In this document: one piece after another, positions 1 to 6,953 of the stretch
How positions within the stretch are numbered: position 1 is the first letter of the stretch
Layout of the letters: each line of letters opens with the position of its first letter
NCBI GenBank assembly: GCA_910574915.1
Contig: CAJTCR010000056.1
Location: 1 to 32,988, forward strand
DNA length: 32,988 nucleotides
Direction of reading: 5' to 3'
Origin: Eubacteriaceae bacterium
Lineage (GTDB): Bacteria; Bacillota; Clostridia; Lachnospirales; Lachnospiraceae
Made by a program: the position numbers and the translations under genes
Notes under the pieces: model-generated
Database searches by the model: none
What the model saw: the letters and a program-made list of their open reading frames with translations, nothing else
What the model was told of the DNA's origin: nothing

Positions 1-32
1 TCATCACTGAACTCTATATGTATGGTTTTCAT
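1..32 (-). CDS. 5' end of an unknown gene running off the window
   Basis: An ATG at 32-30 on the minus strand is preceded by a good ribosome site (ACGGAGG, 7 nt upstream) and opens a frame that reads MKTIHIEFSD before the window ends. A TATAAT-like -10 lies about 30 nt upstream. Only ten residues are visible, so no function can be given. The good ribosome site is the reason to call it a real gene start. A small DNA-binding or antitoxin-like protein would fit such a beginning, but that is only a guess. Confidence 0.45.
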   Translation of the reverse strand, partial: MKTIHIEFSD

Positions 33-112
33 TGCAATACCTCCGTATAAATTGATACCTTTATTATACAGGATATGGTACTGCAATGCATTAAAAAATG
101 AAATATTTGCCA

Positions 113-127
113 TAACCCATTGGGTTA
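113..127. promoter_or_regulatory. Palindrome upstream of the leftmost gene
   Basis: The sequence TAACCCATTGGGTTA is a perfect 7-bp inverted repeat around one central base. It lies about 80 nt upstream of the start codon at position 32, which is a reasonable place for an operator. No matching regulator is recognised, so binding is inference. Confidence 0.3.
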
Positions 128-201
128 AATACTCGAAATACGCAAATGCTCAGCAAAACAGCATAAGTACTAGCTTTGGATTTGGAAATGCGAGGCTGGG
201 T

Positions 202-1091
202 TCACGGATTCAGGTCTAATTCTTCAATTAGCGCCAGTTTTAATCCTCCCGTTTCATCATGTTTTAAAAGCAGCAATTCCGCCGCTATAAATAATAAATT
301 TAATTCTCCTAAACCAGGATGAATTTCAGGTGCGCTCAACGATAAACTCTCTAATATAGCTTTCAACTGAATATCCGATGTTTCCAGTTTTGCCTCATCT
401 GACATATCCTGTGAGTTTAAAACAGAAAGTGTATTACGAATTGTCTGCAAAATTATTTTTCCATCTTCTTCTATAAAATATTTTTCTATATCGTTGTTCG
501 CATTACTAAGTATTTCTTTTAACCTATGACCATCACGATCACTAAATACAGGATGGCTCATAAGAATCTGTGATATTCTCGAATTCCTCCCAGAACTCAT
601 TTCCCTTTCCGCATCCCGTAACGGTTTCAAATATACGGCTTTTAACAGTTCTCTGGCCTTTCCCTCCATATTAATGCCATCATCCTTTTGTCCAATTCGC
701 AACTCTGTAAAAATTCTATGATTCTCTCTCCATGCCCGGTAATAAAGTTTCAAAGTGCATTTTAAGGAACCATTCTCTTTTGTAAATGTGAGATACTCAA
801 TAAAATTTTTTGTTCATTGTCCGTAAACTTTTCCAGCACGCAATCAATTCTAAACTCTGTTACAGAGTTCCCTGTCTCATCAGTATAAAAATCATCCTCT
901 ATCGGGCGAATATATTCATTGCTTTGCGTAAGCAATACCAATTTTAACGCATCGATAATGGCAGTTTTCCCTGAATCATTTTCACCTATCAAAGCATTCA
1001 GTCCTTCATGAAATGTAATGGAAAGACCTGGTTTTCCATCTATAGACTTAAATCTCCGAAAATTATATACTTGTAATTGTGATACAATCAT
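202..1091 (-). pseudogene. OLD-family AAA ATPase/nuclease, frameshifted and truncated
   Basis: The N-terminal part (1091-762) has the fold signature of an OLD/RecF-type ATPase: MIVSQLQVYNFRRFKS, then a Walker A motif GENDSGKT. The frame is lost near 806-811 in a run of six T (six A in the coding strand). Restoring one base gives NFIEYLTFTKENGS and joins smoothly to the second part (753-202). That part carries the ABC-like signature region PGLGELNLLFIAAELLLL and ends at IEELDLNP, exactly where Walker B (IEELEAH in the family) should continue. The D-loop and the C-terminal Toprim nuclease domain are therefore missing. The chosen start at 1091 has an AGGAGG ribosome site. It follows the Fic gene by about 40 nt and probably shared its transcript. 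OLD proteins often act in phage defence; this copy should be inactive. A sequencing error could explain the frameshift but not the missing C-terminus. Confidence 0.75.
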
Positions 1092-1129
1092 TACAGAACC
1101 TCCTGTACTTTTCATATAGTTTCCTGGAT

Positions 1130-2026
1130 TTATGATATCTCCAGCATCATCAGGTAACTGTCCAACCTTGCATTCACATAACCCGCAAACAGCTTTTCCA
1201 TTGCACCAAGATTATGCTTTACATAGTATTCATCAAACGCATTGTAATAAGAAATCCGGTCTGCAAACTTAATGTCAATTGGCGGATATCCGGCTTTCAT
1301 CAATTCCAAATTCACAAGCAACCTTCCAGTTCTGCCATTTCCATCAATAAAAGGGTGAATCCCCTCGAATTCAATATGGAACCGTGCAAGCCTGGTAATA
1401 ATATGCTCCGCACTATTTCTATAAACCTCCAGCAACTGTTCCATTTTAGGCTGGATTAAATATGGCTGTACTGGTTCATGTTTTGCACCCATGATCCTGA
1501 CCGGAACTCTTCTGTAAACACCGCGGTCTTCCCGTTTATCTGCCAATACAAGATAATGTATCTGCTTGATGATGCTTTCCGATAAAGGCACCTGTTCTTT
1601 TACCAAATCCCGCACAAAATCAAATGCCTCTTTATGCCCGACTGCCTCCATATGGTCTTTTAACGGTTTCCTGTCAATCGTCAGGCCACGCAAAACCATA
1701 TCCGTCTCACGCAGGGTCAGTGTATTCCCTTCAATTGCATTTGAATTATAGGTATACTCAATAATGAATTCCTCTGTCAGACGTTCCACTTCTCCCTTCG
1801 TCAGCGGGCGTCTGGTATCCAGTTCACTTTTCTTCCTGTCTATAGCTGCCAGTAAACTTTCTGTTGCCTTAAACCGTCCATCCTCCGGTTTTCTTGTATC
1901 TACCGGAATCATCCAGCGGCGTCCTTCATGAATAGCACCTGAAACCTTCCCTTCTGCGCACAATATGCGCACACGTCTATCTGAAATTCCCCATTTCTCT
2001 GCGGCCTGTTTTACTGTCATATACAT
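1130..2026 (-). CDS. Fic family protein with N-terminal helix-turn-helix
   Basis: A 298-residue Fic-domain protein, expected to transfer AMP from ATP to a hydroxyl side chain of a target protein. The active-site motif HPFIDGNGRTGR is at residues 224-235 and is complete, including the catalytic His224. The inhibitory motif SNAIEGN (residues 95-101) lies N-terminal to the Fic domain, which marks a class II self-inhibited Fic. Residues 3-40 look like a MerR/excisionase-type winged helix (VKQAAEKWGISDRRVRILCAEGKV), so the protein may bind DNA itself. The start at 2026 has a GAGGTG ribosome site and a TTGATA/TATAAT promoter upstream. The target is unknown. It sits upstream of a broken OLD gene, so it may be the surviving part of a defence or stress island. 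Confidence 0.88.
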   Translation of the reverse strand: MYMTVKQAAEKWGISDRRVRILCAEGKVSGAIHEGRRWMIPVDTRKPEDGRFKATESLLAAIDRKKSELDTRRPLTKGEVERLTEEFIIEYTYNSNAIEGNTLTLRETDMVLRGLTIDRKPLKDHMEAVGHKEAFDFVRDLVKEQVPLSESIIKQIHYLVLADKREDRGVYRRVPVRIMGAKHEPVQPYLIQPKMEQLLEVYRNSAEHIITRLARFHIEFEGIHPFIDGNGRTGRLLVNLELMKAGYPPIDIKFADRISYYNAFDEYYVKHNLGAMEKLFAGYVNARLDSYLMMLEIS

Positions 2027-2052
2027 AAAGAGTACACCTCGCTTTCCAAAAC

Positions 2053-2081
2053 ATTATACTCCATTTTCGGAATAATATCAA
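2053..2081 (-). promoter_or_regulatory. Promoter of the Fic gene
   Basis: On the minus strand, TTGATA (2081-2076) and TATAAT (2058-2053) are separated by exactly 17 bp and lie about 27 nt before the Fic start codon. This is a near-consensus vegetative promoter. Confidence 0.7.
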
Positions 2082-2120
2082 TCTTATAGGAATAATATTC
2101 TCCTAATTTCGGAATAAAAA
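2069..2120. promoter_or_regulatory. Direct-repeat operator candidate overlapping the Fic promoter
   Basis: The 10-mer GGAATAATAT occurs at 2069-2078 and again at 2089-2098, a period of 20 bp, so both copies lie on the same face of the helix. A weaker copy (GGAATAAAAA) is at 2111-2120. The first copy overlaps the -35 element. The Fic protein's own helix-turn-helix is a candidate binder, which is inference. Confidence 0.45.
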
Positions 2121-2196
2121 AAGACTCGAAAGTACATTTCTGTTTCCGAATCTTGCTTTCTATATAAAGATGATTTAAATTCCTATCGTTAAAATT

Positions 2197-2222
2197 TGCA
2201 CCCAAACTCATGCTTGGGTGCA
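2197..2222. repeat. Perfect 9-bp hairpin next to the intron remnant
   Basis: TGCACCCAA and TTGGGTGCA pair perfectly around an 8-nt loop. The hairpin lies just beyond domain V of the intron remnant, and group IIC introns are known to associate with terminator-like stems. On the minus strand it is followed by an AT-rich but not pure-T stretch, so it may be a weak terminator. Confidence 0.45.
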
Positions 2223-2246
2223 TTGCATCAAATTGTGGTACGCAAG

Positions 2247-2280
2247 CCACCACACATACGATTCCGTATACGGCGGTTCC
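2247..2280 (-). other. Group II intron domain V-like hairpin
   Basis: The minus strand has CCGCC pairing with GGTGG and, inside, ATACG pairing with CGTAT around a GAAT tetraloop. This is the size and layout of a group II intron domain V. It follows the reverse-transcriptase stop codon directly, as in intact introns. Confidence 0.6.
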
Positions 2281-3469
2281 TTAGTTTTCACATACTTTCA
2301 GATAAAACTCTGTGAATGTTGGATATCCAAGTTCACGGAGTTTCTTGTTATTAAATGCGGTCTGCAATACGAAATATCCTCCGCAATACCAGTTTCCATT
2401 TTGCATATTGGCACATATCCATGCCTTTTCTTTTTCCACACCTAACTTCCTTAATTCTTTGAATTTCGTCTTAACTTTCTTCCATTGTTTCCAGTAGATA
2501 TTTCCCCATCCGTTGCTTCTTTTTGCCAGTTCCCTGATTTTATCTTTCATCTTTGCCACTGACTTTGGTTGTACCCGAAACCTGCATTCCCCTTTATAGC
2601 GGTAAATGCGTATCCAAGGTATTTTGCCTTGCTGATATGTGCCGCACTTGTTTTCTTTTGGTTCACTTTCAGAAAAAGTTTTCCCTCAATGAACAAAATG
2701 ATATTTCACAGGGTTCTCTCTGCACTCTTTCTGCTTTCGCAGAATATCATGCAGTCATCCGCATACCCACAAATCTGTGCCCTCTGCGTACCAGTTCCCT
2801 GTCCAGTTCATTCAGCATGATATTACTAAGTAGTGGACTTAGCGGTCCGCCTTGTGGCATTCCTGTTTCTGTCTTTTCAAATATCTCTCCACTGATTACC
2901 CCTGCATTGAGATATTTGTGTATCAACGATATTACCCGCCCGTCTTTGATGGTTTTTGATAACACCTCTATCCGCTTGCTCTGGCATACCGTATCAAAGA
3001 ATTTCTCTAAATCCATATCTACAACATACACATATCCATCATTGACATTCTGCTGGCATTGTTTCAGTGCGTCATGCGCACCTCTCTTTGCTCGGAAGCC
3101 AAAACTGTTTTCCGAAAACTGTTCCTCATAAATCAGGGACAATACCTGTGTAATTGCCTGTTGAAATACCCTGTCAACTACTGTCGGTACTCCCAGTTTC
3201 CGAAATTCTCCTTTTGTTTCTTTGGGTATTTCTCCCCTACGTACTGAGTTGGATTTGTATTTCCCGTCCTTTAACTGCTGGATTAGTTGCACCTGGTTCT
3301 CTCTGAGAAACGGCAGAAGTTCCTCTACGCTCATCCCATCAATGCCACCTGCTCCCTTGTTTGATTTCACTTTCTTATATGTACGGTTCAGATTAGCCGT
3401 TTGTATCATCTTCTCCAACAGCCAGTCCGTCTGAAAACCTGTGATGATGCGGTTGTTTTCAGCAATCAC
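2281..3469 (-). pseudogene. ltrA: Group II intron reverse transcriptase/maturase, multiply broken
   Basis: The first 240 codons (3469-2747) are a good RT domain: NKGAGGIDGMSVEEL, a VDMDLEKFFD block with the first catalytic Asp, and the MPQGGPLSPLLSNIMLNELD block. The frame breaks exactly at the YADD active site (near 2760); the alternate frame reads YADDCMIFCES. A stop follows in that frame (the codon after ...AERTL). Another one-base loss occurs near 2605, after KYLGYAF. The last part (2559-2281) resumes at KMKDKIREL and ends in FTEFYLKVCEN, but about 40 residues of the maturase X domain between NGWGN and YWKQWKK are absent. No HNH endonuclease domain would be expected in this class. The gene is dead by at least four independent lesions. 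Confidence 0.88.
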
Positions 3470-3504
3470 CGATTAGATTGCACCCATACTAGGCGCACAA
3501 CTAT

Positions 3505-3541
3505 AACCAGGGAAGGATTCATAAAGAACCCGTCCCTGGTT
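3505..3541 (-). terminator. Terminator of flagellin copy 1
   Basis: On the minus strand AACCAGGGA pairs with TCCCTGGTT, with further partial pairing inside, about 40 nt after the flagellin stop codon. The usual T-run is interrupted because a group II intron end begins 6 nt later. Confidence 0.7.
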
Positions 3542-3580
3542 GAAAAGATCTGCAAAGTTTCTCTCTGACCAACCTTTGCA

Positions 3581-5599
3581 TTATCCAAGCAGTGACAACA
3601 CACCCTGGTTGGACTGGTTTGCCTGTGCGAGCATAGACTGCCCAGCCTGTGCAAGAATGTTGTTCTTGCTGTATTCCACCATTTCTGTCGCCATATCGGT
3701 ATCGCGGATACGGGATTCTGCCGCTGTCGTATTTTCCACAACGTTATCCAGGTTCGCAATCGTATGGTCTAAACGGTTCTGTACAGCACCAAGCGCGGAA
3801 CGCTGTGCGGATACTTTGGAGATCGCATCTGCAATCGCGTCGATCGCATAAGTTGCCGCAACGCCGCCATCATTGATGTTTCTGCCGTTTTCGTCTTTGC
3901 CGATTACATCCAAGCCTTTGATGCCCAGGTTTGCAGCGCTCATTGCCTCGATCGTAACGCCGATCTTATTTGTCATATCAGCATCTGCCCCAACATGAAG
4001 GTTGAAAAACAGCTCTTCTTTTACCGTTGTGCTGCCTTTTGTAATGGTAAAGCCGCCCTTGCCGTCACTTGCAACCGTTGCCTGCTTATCCTCATCTGCG
4101 CCGATGCTGCTTGCTTTTTGCAGCTCTTCTGCCATTTTTTCGTAAGCTTCTGCTGCGGAAATCGTTTTTTGTGCACTGTCGTTTCCAGTCGGTGCACCGA
4201 TATCGCCGATTACGGTTACTTCGCCGCCTGCATTCGGATCTACGACATCTCCGTCGTGGATCTTTGCAAGGATCGCTTCTTTGGTCAGCTTAAAAGCTTC
4301 TTCGTCCGCATCTTCCTCACTGTCTACAATCGTATATGTGATTGCATCCTGTCCAGAGCCGACCTTTACAGTATCTCCGGCTGCCAATCCCTGAATCGTA
4401 TCATAAACATCTTTTGCTGCGGTCGGTGTAGAACCTGTTGCCGTAGTTGTAACGCCGCCCTTTGTAACGCTATCGCCTGCGCCTAATGTAACGGCTGTCG
4501 TACCGCCTGCCCCGTTTGTAGAACCAGCTTTTGCAACCGTTGCAGCATCTAATTTACCTGCAACAATTTTACCTGTACTGATTTCTCCCTTTTCCAGAGA
4601 AGCTACGATATTAATGCTCGCTACCTTCGCAGTACCGTTTGCAGTTGTCCCGTCTTTTACCTGATTGACAGTTACGCCTGTAGCATTTGCCTGTACCTGT
4701 TTTCCTTCTGCCAGCGCTTTTTTAATAAGCTCTGCGGCTTTATCCAAATCAACGTTGCCATCGGAACCATCCTTGCCTGTACCAGCCGCTACTACTTTTA
4801 TTGTCTGGTCACCAATCGTGAACTCGTCATTGACTGCAAATGCAATATCCTCTACTGAAAGCTTATCCACCAACGTGTACGTATTTCCCTGATAAGTAAC
4901 GCTGTCGCCTGCTGCCAACTGGGTAGCTGCGTCAAACGGTGCTGCCGTAGATATGGCATATCCGTCAGTGCTGGTATTCATTTCTGCCGGATCTAATACC
5001 TTGCCGCCGCTCTTGCCAGAACCAGAGCCAATCGTATACTCTTCCCCGGCGATCTTAATCTTATCGCCATCTTCGAGCACCTTTGTAAACGTAGCGGTAG
5101 ACCCATTGTCAACTAATTTTCCGTCCAAGCCTGCATCATGTGCATTCAGCTTCTTTTCTACTGTTGTCCCTGCTTCCTCGCCTTTTAACAAGTATGTCTC
5201 GTTAAATTTGGTTGTCTCGGATACACGGTCAATCTCTGTTGTAAGCTGGTCAATCTCTGCCTGGATCGCATCACGGTCTGCTTCGGAATTTGTACCGTTT
5301 GCCGCCTGGGTTGCAAGCTCGTTCATCCTTTGCAGCATACTGTGCACTTCTGTCAAAGCGCCTTCTGCGGTCTGCACTGCGGATACGCCGTCCTGTGCAT
5401 TTGTAGAAGCACGCGTCAGCCCTTTCATCTGCTTGCGCATTTTTTCAGAAATGGTTAAGCCTGCTGCGTCGTCTGCCGCGCGGTTGATCTTGTAGCCGCT
5501 GGAAAGCTTTTCCGACGACTTCGCCTGTGCGCTTGTGGTCACGCCAAGCATCCGGTTTGAGTTCATTGCTGTTAAATTGTGTTGTACTACCATCGACAT
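3581..5599 (-). CDS. hag: Flagellin, copy 1
   Basis: A 672-residue flagellin, the filament subunit exported by the flagellar type III system. The N-terminal D0/D1 domain (residues 1-140) starts MSMVVQHNLTAMNSNRMLG and includes LQRMNELATQAANG at 89-102, where Arg91 matches the conserved TLR5-contact Arg. The C-terminal D1/D0 domain ends with MLAQANQSNQGVLSLLG. The middle (about 192-478) is long and rich in Ala, Gly, Thr and Asp, as expected of a surface-exposed D2/D3 region. It differs strongly from copy 2, while residues 1-191 and the last 194 residues are nearly the same. It is longer than the common 280-500 residues. The ATG at 5599 has GGAGG 8 nt upstream. Translation is probably repressed by CsrA at this site. 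Confidence 0.97.
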   Translation of the reverse strand: MSMVVQHNLTAMNSNRMLGVTTSAQAKSSEKLSSGYKINRAADDAAGLTISEKMRKQMKGLTRASTNAQDGVSAVQTAEGALTEVHSMLQRMNELATQAANGTNSEADRDAIQAEIDQLTTEIDRVSETTKFNETYLLKGEEAGTTVEKKLNAHDAGLDGKLVDNGSTATFTKVLEDGDKIKIAGEEYTIGSGSGKSGGKVLDPAEMNTSTDGYAISTAAPFDAATQLAAGDSVTYQGNTYTLVDKLSVEDIAFAVNDEFTIGDQTIKVVAAGTGKDGSDGNVDLDKAAELIKKALAEGKQVQANATGVTVNQVKDGTTANGTAKVASINIVASLEKGEISTGKIVAGKLDAATVAKAGSTNGAGGTTAVTLGAGDSVTKGGVTTTATGSTPTAAKDVYDTIQGLAAGDTVKVGSGQDAITYTIVDSEEDADEEAFKLTKEAILAKIHDGDVVDPNAGGEVTVIGDIGAPTGNDSAQKTISAAEAYEKMAEELQKASSIGADEDKQATVASDGKGGFTITKGSTTVKEELFFNLHVGADADMTNKIGVTIEAMSAANLGIKGLDVIGKDENGRNINDGGVAATYAIDAIADAISKVSAQRSALGAVQNRLDHTIANLDNVVENTTAAESRIRDTDMATEMVEYSKNNILAQAGQSMLAQANQSNQGVLSLLG

Positions 5600-5607
5600 A
5601 ATAGTTA

Positions 5608-5648
5608 CCTCCGTGTTTTTTCTTTCCCCCGCGGAATCCGTTCCCGGG
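5608..5648 (-). promoter_or_regulatory. CsrA-type binding sites in flagellin leader, copy 1
   Basis: The leader RNA has a hairpin at 5648-5628: CCCG pairs with CGGG and GGAA with TTCC, with one bulged G and a CGGA tetraloop. A GGA in the loop of a short hairpin is the hallmark of a high-affinity CsrA site. About 20 nt downstream the ribosome site CGGAGG (5613-5608) supplies a second GGA. This two-site layout, one loop and one ribosome site, matches the known arrangement in the Bacillus subtilis hag leader. Confidence 0.7.
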
Positions 5649-5747
5649 TTTGCCTGTTGACAGTTCCTTTATAATCAGCAGGGCGCCAAAGCCTCCCCGC
5701 AAATTACCTGCGCAAAATGCTGCACTGCTGCCCCGCGCGCTGCCTGC

Positions 5748-6032
5748 TTATGCCCGCTTTTCAGCGCGTGCCCGCCTGCGCTCTTCCATTAGGACGGCAC
5801 GGATCTTTTGCTGTGCCTCTTTGGAAAGCTCCCGTTCCTTATAGTGCGTTACAAAATTCCCCGGCTCTGCCTCCATCATCTTTTTCTCCAGCGCAGAGCT
5901 TCTTGCGATATTCATGCTCCTTGGCGCATCGACTAAAATGCGCAGGTTATTCGCGCTTCCTCCGGCAAATACAACCTTGACCTCGTTTCCGATCAGCAGG
6001 TATTCGCCTGGTTTTACAGTCAGTTTCAGCAT
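5748..6032 (-). CDS. csrA: CsrA-family translational regulator, copy 1
   Basis: A 94-residue CsrA-like RNA-binding protein. Residues 1-40 follow the family pattern: MLKLTVKPGEYLLIGNEVKVVF, then NNLRILVDAPRSMNIARSSALEKK in place of the usual GIEAPKEVxVHRxEIYEK. It is longer than the typical 60-75 residues, with a charged Arg/Glu-rich C-terminal tail (EERRRARAEKRA). It lies directly upstream of the flagellin, whose leader has CsrA-type sites, so it most likely represses flagellin translation. In Bacillus the antagonist FliW relieves this; no fliW is in the window. The start has an AGGAGG site 5 nt upstream. Copy 2 differs at one residue (Ala versus Thr in MMEAEPG). Confidence 0.9.
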   Translation of the reverse strand: MLKLTVKPGEYLLIGNEVKVVFAGGSANNLRILVDAPRSMNIARSSALEKKMMEAEPGNFVTHYKERELSKEAQQKIRAVLMEERRRARAEKRA

Positions 6033-6197
6033 AAGAACCTCCTTGTTTTTGTTTTCATATCCAAATGAAGCCCGGAAAATACAACTGTGTCTTCAAACTG
6101 TTGCATTCTGGCAAATTATGCCAATAAACGCCGGAAACTCAATGATTTTGGAACAAGATTATTTTGAGAAATTTTGAAAAAAATTTGAAATCAGGGG

Positions 6198-6224
6198 TTA
6201 AGTATTGTCTGGAAGTGCCGATAT
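6198..6224 (+). promoter_or_regulatory. Sigma-28-like promoter facing away from csrA, copy 1
   Basis: TTAA (6198-6201), a 15-bp spacer and GCCGATAT (6217-6224) fit the sigma-28/sigma-D flagellar promoter pattern TAAA-N15-GCCGATAA. It is on the plus strand, opposite to csrA and flagellin, and a strong hairpin begins about 15 nt downstream. The same arrangement is kept in the second unit. Confidence 0.5.
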
Positions 6225-6239
6225 TAATAGTGTCAAAAG

Positions 6240-6275
6240 AAAAATGCAACATTTTGAAGAAAATGTTGCATTTTT
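6240..6275. terminator. Bidirectional hairpin at the head of unit 1
   Basis: AAAAATGCAACATTTT and AAAATGTTGCATTTTT form a perfect 16-bp stem with a GAAG loop, followed by T-runs in both directions. It is a strong intrinsic terminator on either strand. Copy 2 keeps the stem exactly and has a different loop (CAAT). Confidence 0.8.
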
Positions 6276-6535
6276 CTTTTTATTAAAACATGTTTCTAAA
6301 CAAAAATACATAAATGGGGAGCGAATAGAAAATCTTAGGAGAAAGTGATTAAAAATTTAACAAGGAGAGGAGGAATGGAATATTTATAATGAAACATATG
6401 CACAGGATGCAGTTGCAGAAGCTATTGAATGATTTTCTAGTGCCAAAATGTTGCCACGCATTTATCATAGCAAATCCCGACAATTTGATGGGTAGTTCAC
6501 ATAATACCGAACATATAGACAGACAAAAAAGGTTT

Positions 6536-6564
6536 TTGCAATTACAACTAAGATGTGTTATATT
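6536..6564 (+). promoter_or_regulatory. Promoter of a short RNA
   Basis: TTGCAA (6536-6541) and TATATT (6559-6564) are separated by exactly 17 bp. No protein start with a ribosome site follows; instead a terminator-like hairpin ends about 85 nt downstream. Confidence 0.55.
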
Positions 6565-6570
6565 ATAGAC

Positions 6571-6653
6571 AATTAAAGGAGCAACCGCCCACAAAGTGGT
6601 TTAGCTTAAAGCCTACCTGACTCGGCAAAGTACAAGGTAGGCTTATTTATTTT
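6571..6653 (+). ncRNA. Putative small structured RNA
   Basis: The predicted transcript of about 83 nt begins just after a good promoter. It holds a small stem (CCAC/GTGG around AAA, 6588-6598) and ends in a 10-bp perfect stem AAGCCTACCT/AGGTAGGCTT with a 16-nt loop, followed by ATTTATTTT. No credible reading frame lies inside. It converges on the AbiF gene stump and could be an antitoxin-type or regulatory RNA. The family was not recognised with certainty. Upstream, 6276-6535 holds no gene that can be supported; a short coding-like stretch (YNETYAQDAVAEAIE, about 6380-6431, plus strand) may be a gene scrap. Confidence 0.5.
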
Positions 6654-6761
6654 CGCTTGTTGTTCCTATCGATGTAGGCAGGCATTTTTAAATAAACCTC
6701 TTGTTCTATAGTGTTTTTTATATATAAAATAAAAATCTACACCATTTTATACACCAAATTT

Positions 6762-6881
6762 TCAAACATTGTTCAAGAATTTGATAACAGCCGCCTCGTC
6801 TTCAATGAATAAGTTGAGCCTCTTTAGGTTTTTAATCTGCTGTCCGACTGACAAAGGTTCTTGGTGTTTCTTTAACTCCAT
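6762..6881 (-). pseudogene. N-terminal stump of an AbiF/Abi_2 family protein
   Basis: A 39-codon frame starts at 6881 behind a strong site (ATGGAGG, 5 nt upstream). It reads MELKKHQEPLSVGQQIKNLK and then continues RLNLFIEDEAAVIKFLNNV before a stop. This closely follows the start of AbiF/AbiD (Abi_2) proteins, which have a 'PLTIEEQIELLKSRGLIIDDEEEAIRFLSNV-YYRLSGY' pattern. Family members run to about 300 residues with a HEPN-type RNase fold, so nearly all of the protein is gone. A promoter and a structured leader precede it. The call rests on a short match, but its position and spacing fit well. Confidence 0.6.
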
Positions 6882-6903
6882 ATTTTCCTCCATAAATTAA
6901 ATG

Positions 6904-6947
6904 ACCCGACGTGGTACGCATTGCTAAGAGGCGTGTCGGGTTCTGTT
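6904..6947 (-). ncRNA. Structured leader RNA upstream of the abiF stump
   Basis: Transcription from the adjacent promoter would start near 6947. The RNA forms ACCCGAC/GTCGGGT (outer 7 bp) with an inner ACGC/GCGT stem, a 5-nt bulge and an 11-nt loop, then CATTTAATTT. It lies about 20 nt before the AbiF start codon. Small structured RNAs upstream of abiF genes are known (the AbiF RNA motif, thought to act as the antitoxin). This hairpin has the right place and size, but its identity could not be checked by alignment. Confidence 0.55.
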
Positions 6948-6953
6948 GAGATT

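Larger units (their letters stand above)
2247..3498 (-). mobile_element. Degenerate group II (IIC-type) intron
   Basis: The 5' end reads GTGCGCCTAGTATGGGTGC (from 3498), the typical bacterial group II intron start. It lies 6 nt after the stem of the flagellin terminator, the preferred target of class IIC introns. After only about 30 nt the ribozyme sequence jumps directly into the N-terminus of the reverse transcriptase, so nearly all of domains I-IV is deleted. A domain V-like hairpin remains at 2280-2247, but the expected domain VI and 3' splice site are not recognisable. Splicing and mobility should be lost. Confidence 0.8.
3482..6283 (-). repeat. Tandem csrA-flagellin unit, copy 1
   Basis: This segment matches 7125-9913 in order and strand: intron 5' remnant, terminator, flagellin, leader, csrA, upstream region, sigma-28-like site and hairpin. 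The ends and the csrA-leader part are nearly identical. Only the middle of the flagellin and the roughly 130 bp upstream of csrA differ clearly. The units are separated by about 840 bp of unrelated sequence. Confidence 0.85.

Noticed and set aside
5445..5702. Open frame covering the csrA-flagellin leader (and its twin at 9075-9332)
   Set aside because: It spans the CsrA hairpin and ribosome site in another frame and has no ribosome site of its own; conservation between units is explained by the duplication.
6108..6130. Sigma-54-like TGGCATAATTTGC upstream of csrA copy 1 (minus strand)
   Set aside because: The GG and GC elements are 8 bp apart instead of 10, and the element is not kept in unit 2.
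6205..6235. TTGACA on the minus strand right after the unit-1 hairpin as a vegetative csrA promoter
   Set aside because: No -10 box lies 16-18 bp downstream in either unit.
6349..6594. Open frame of 81 codons on the minus strand
   Set aside because: No ribosome site, Cys/Phe/Ile-rich composition of an antisense frame, and it overlaps a promoter and small RNA on the other strand.
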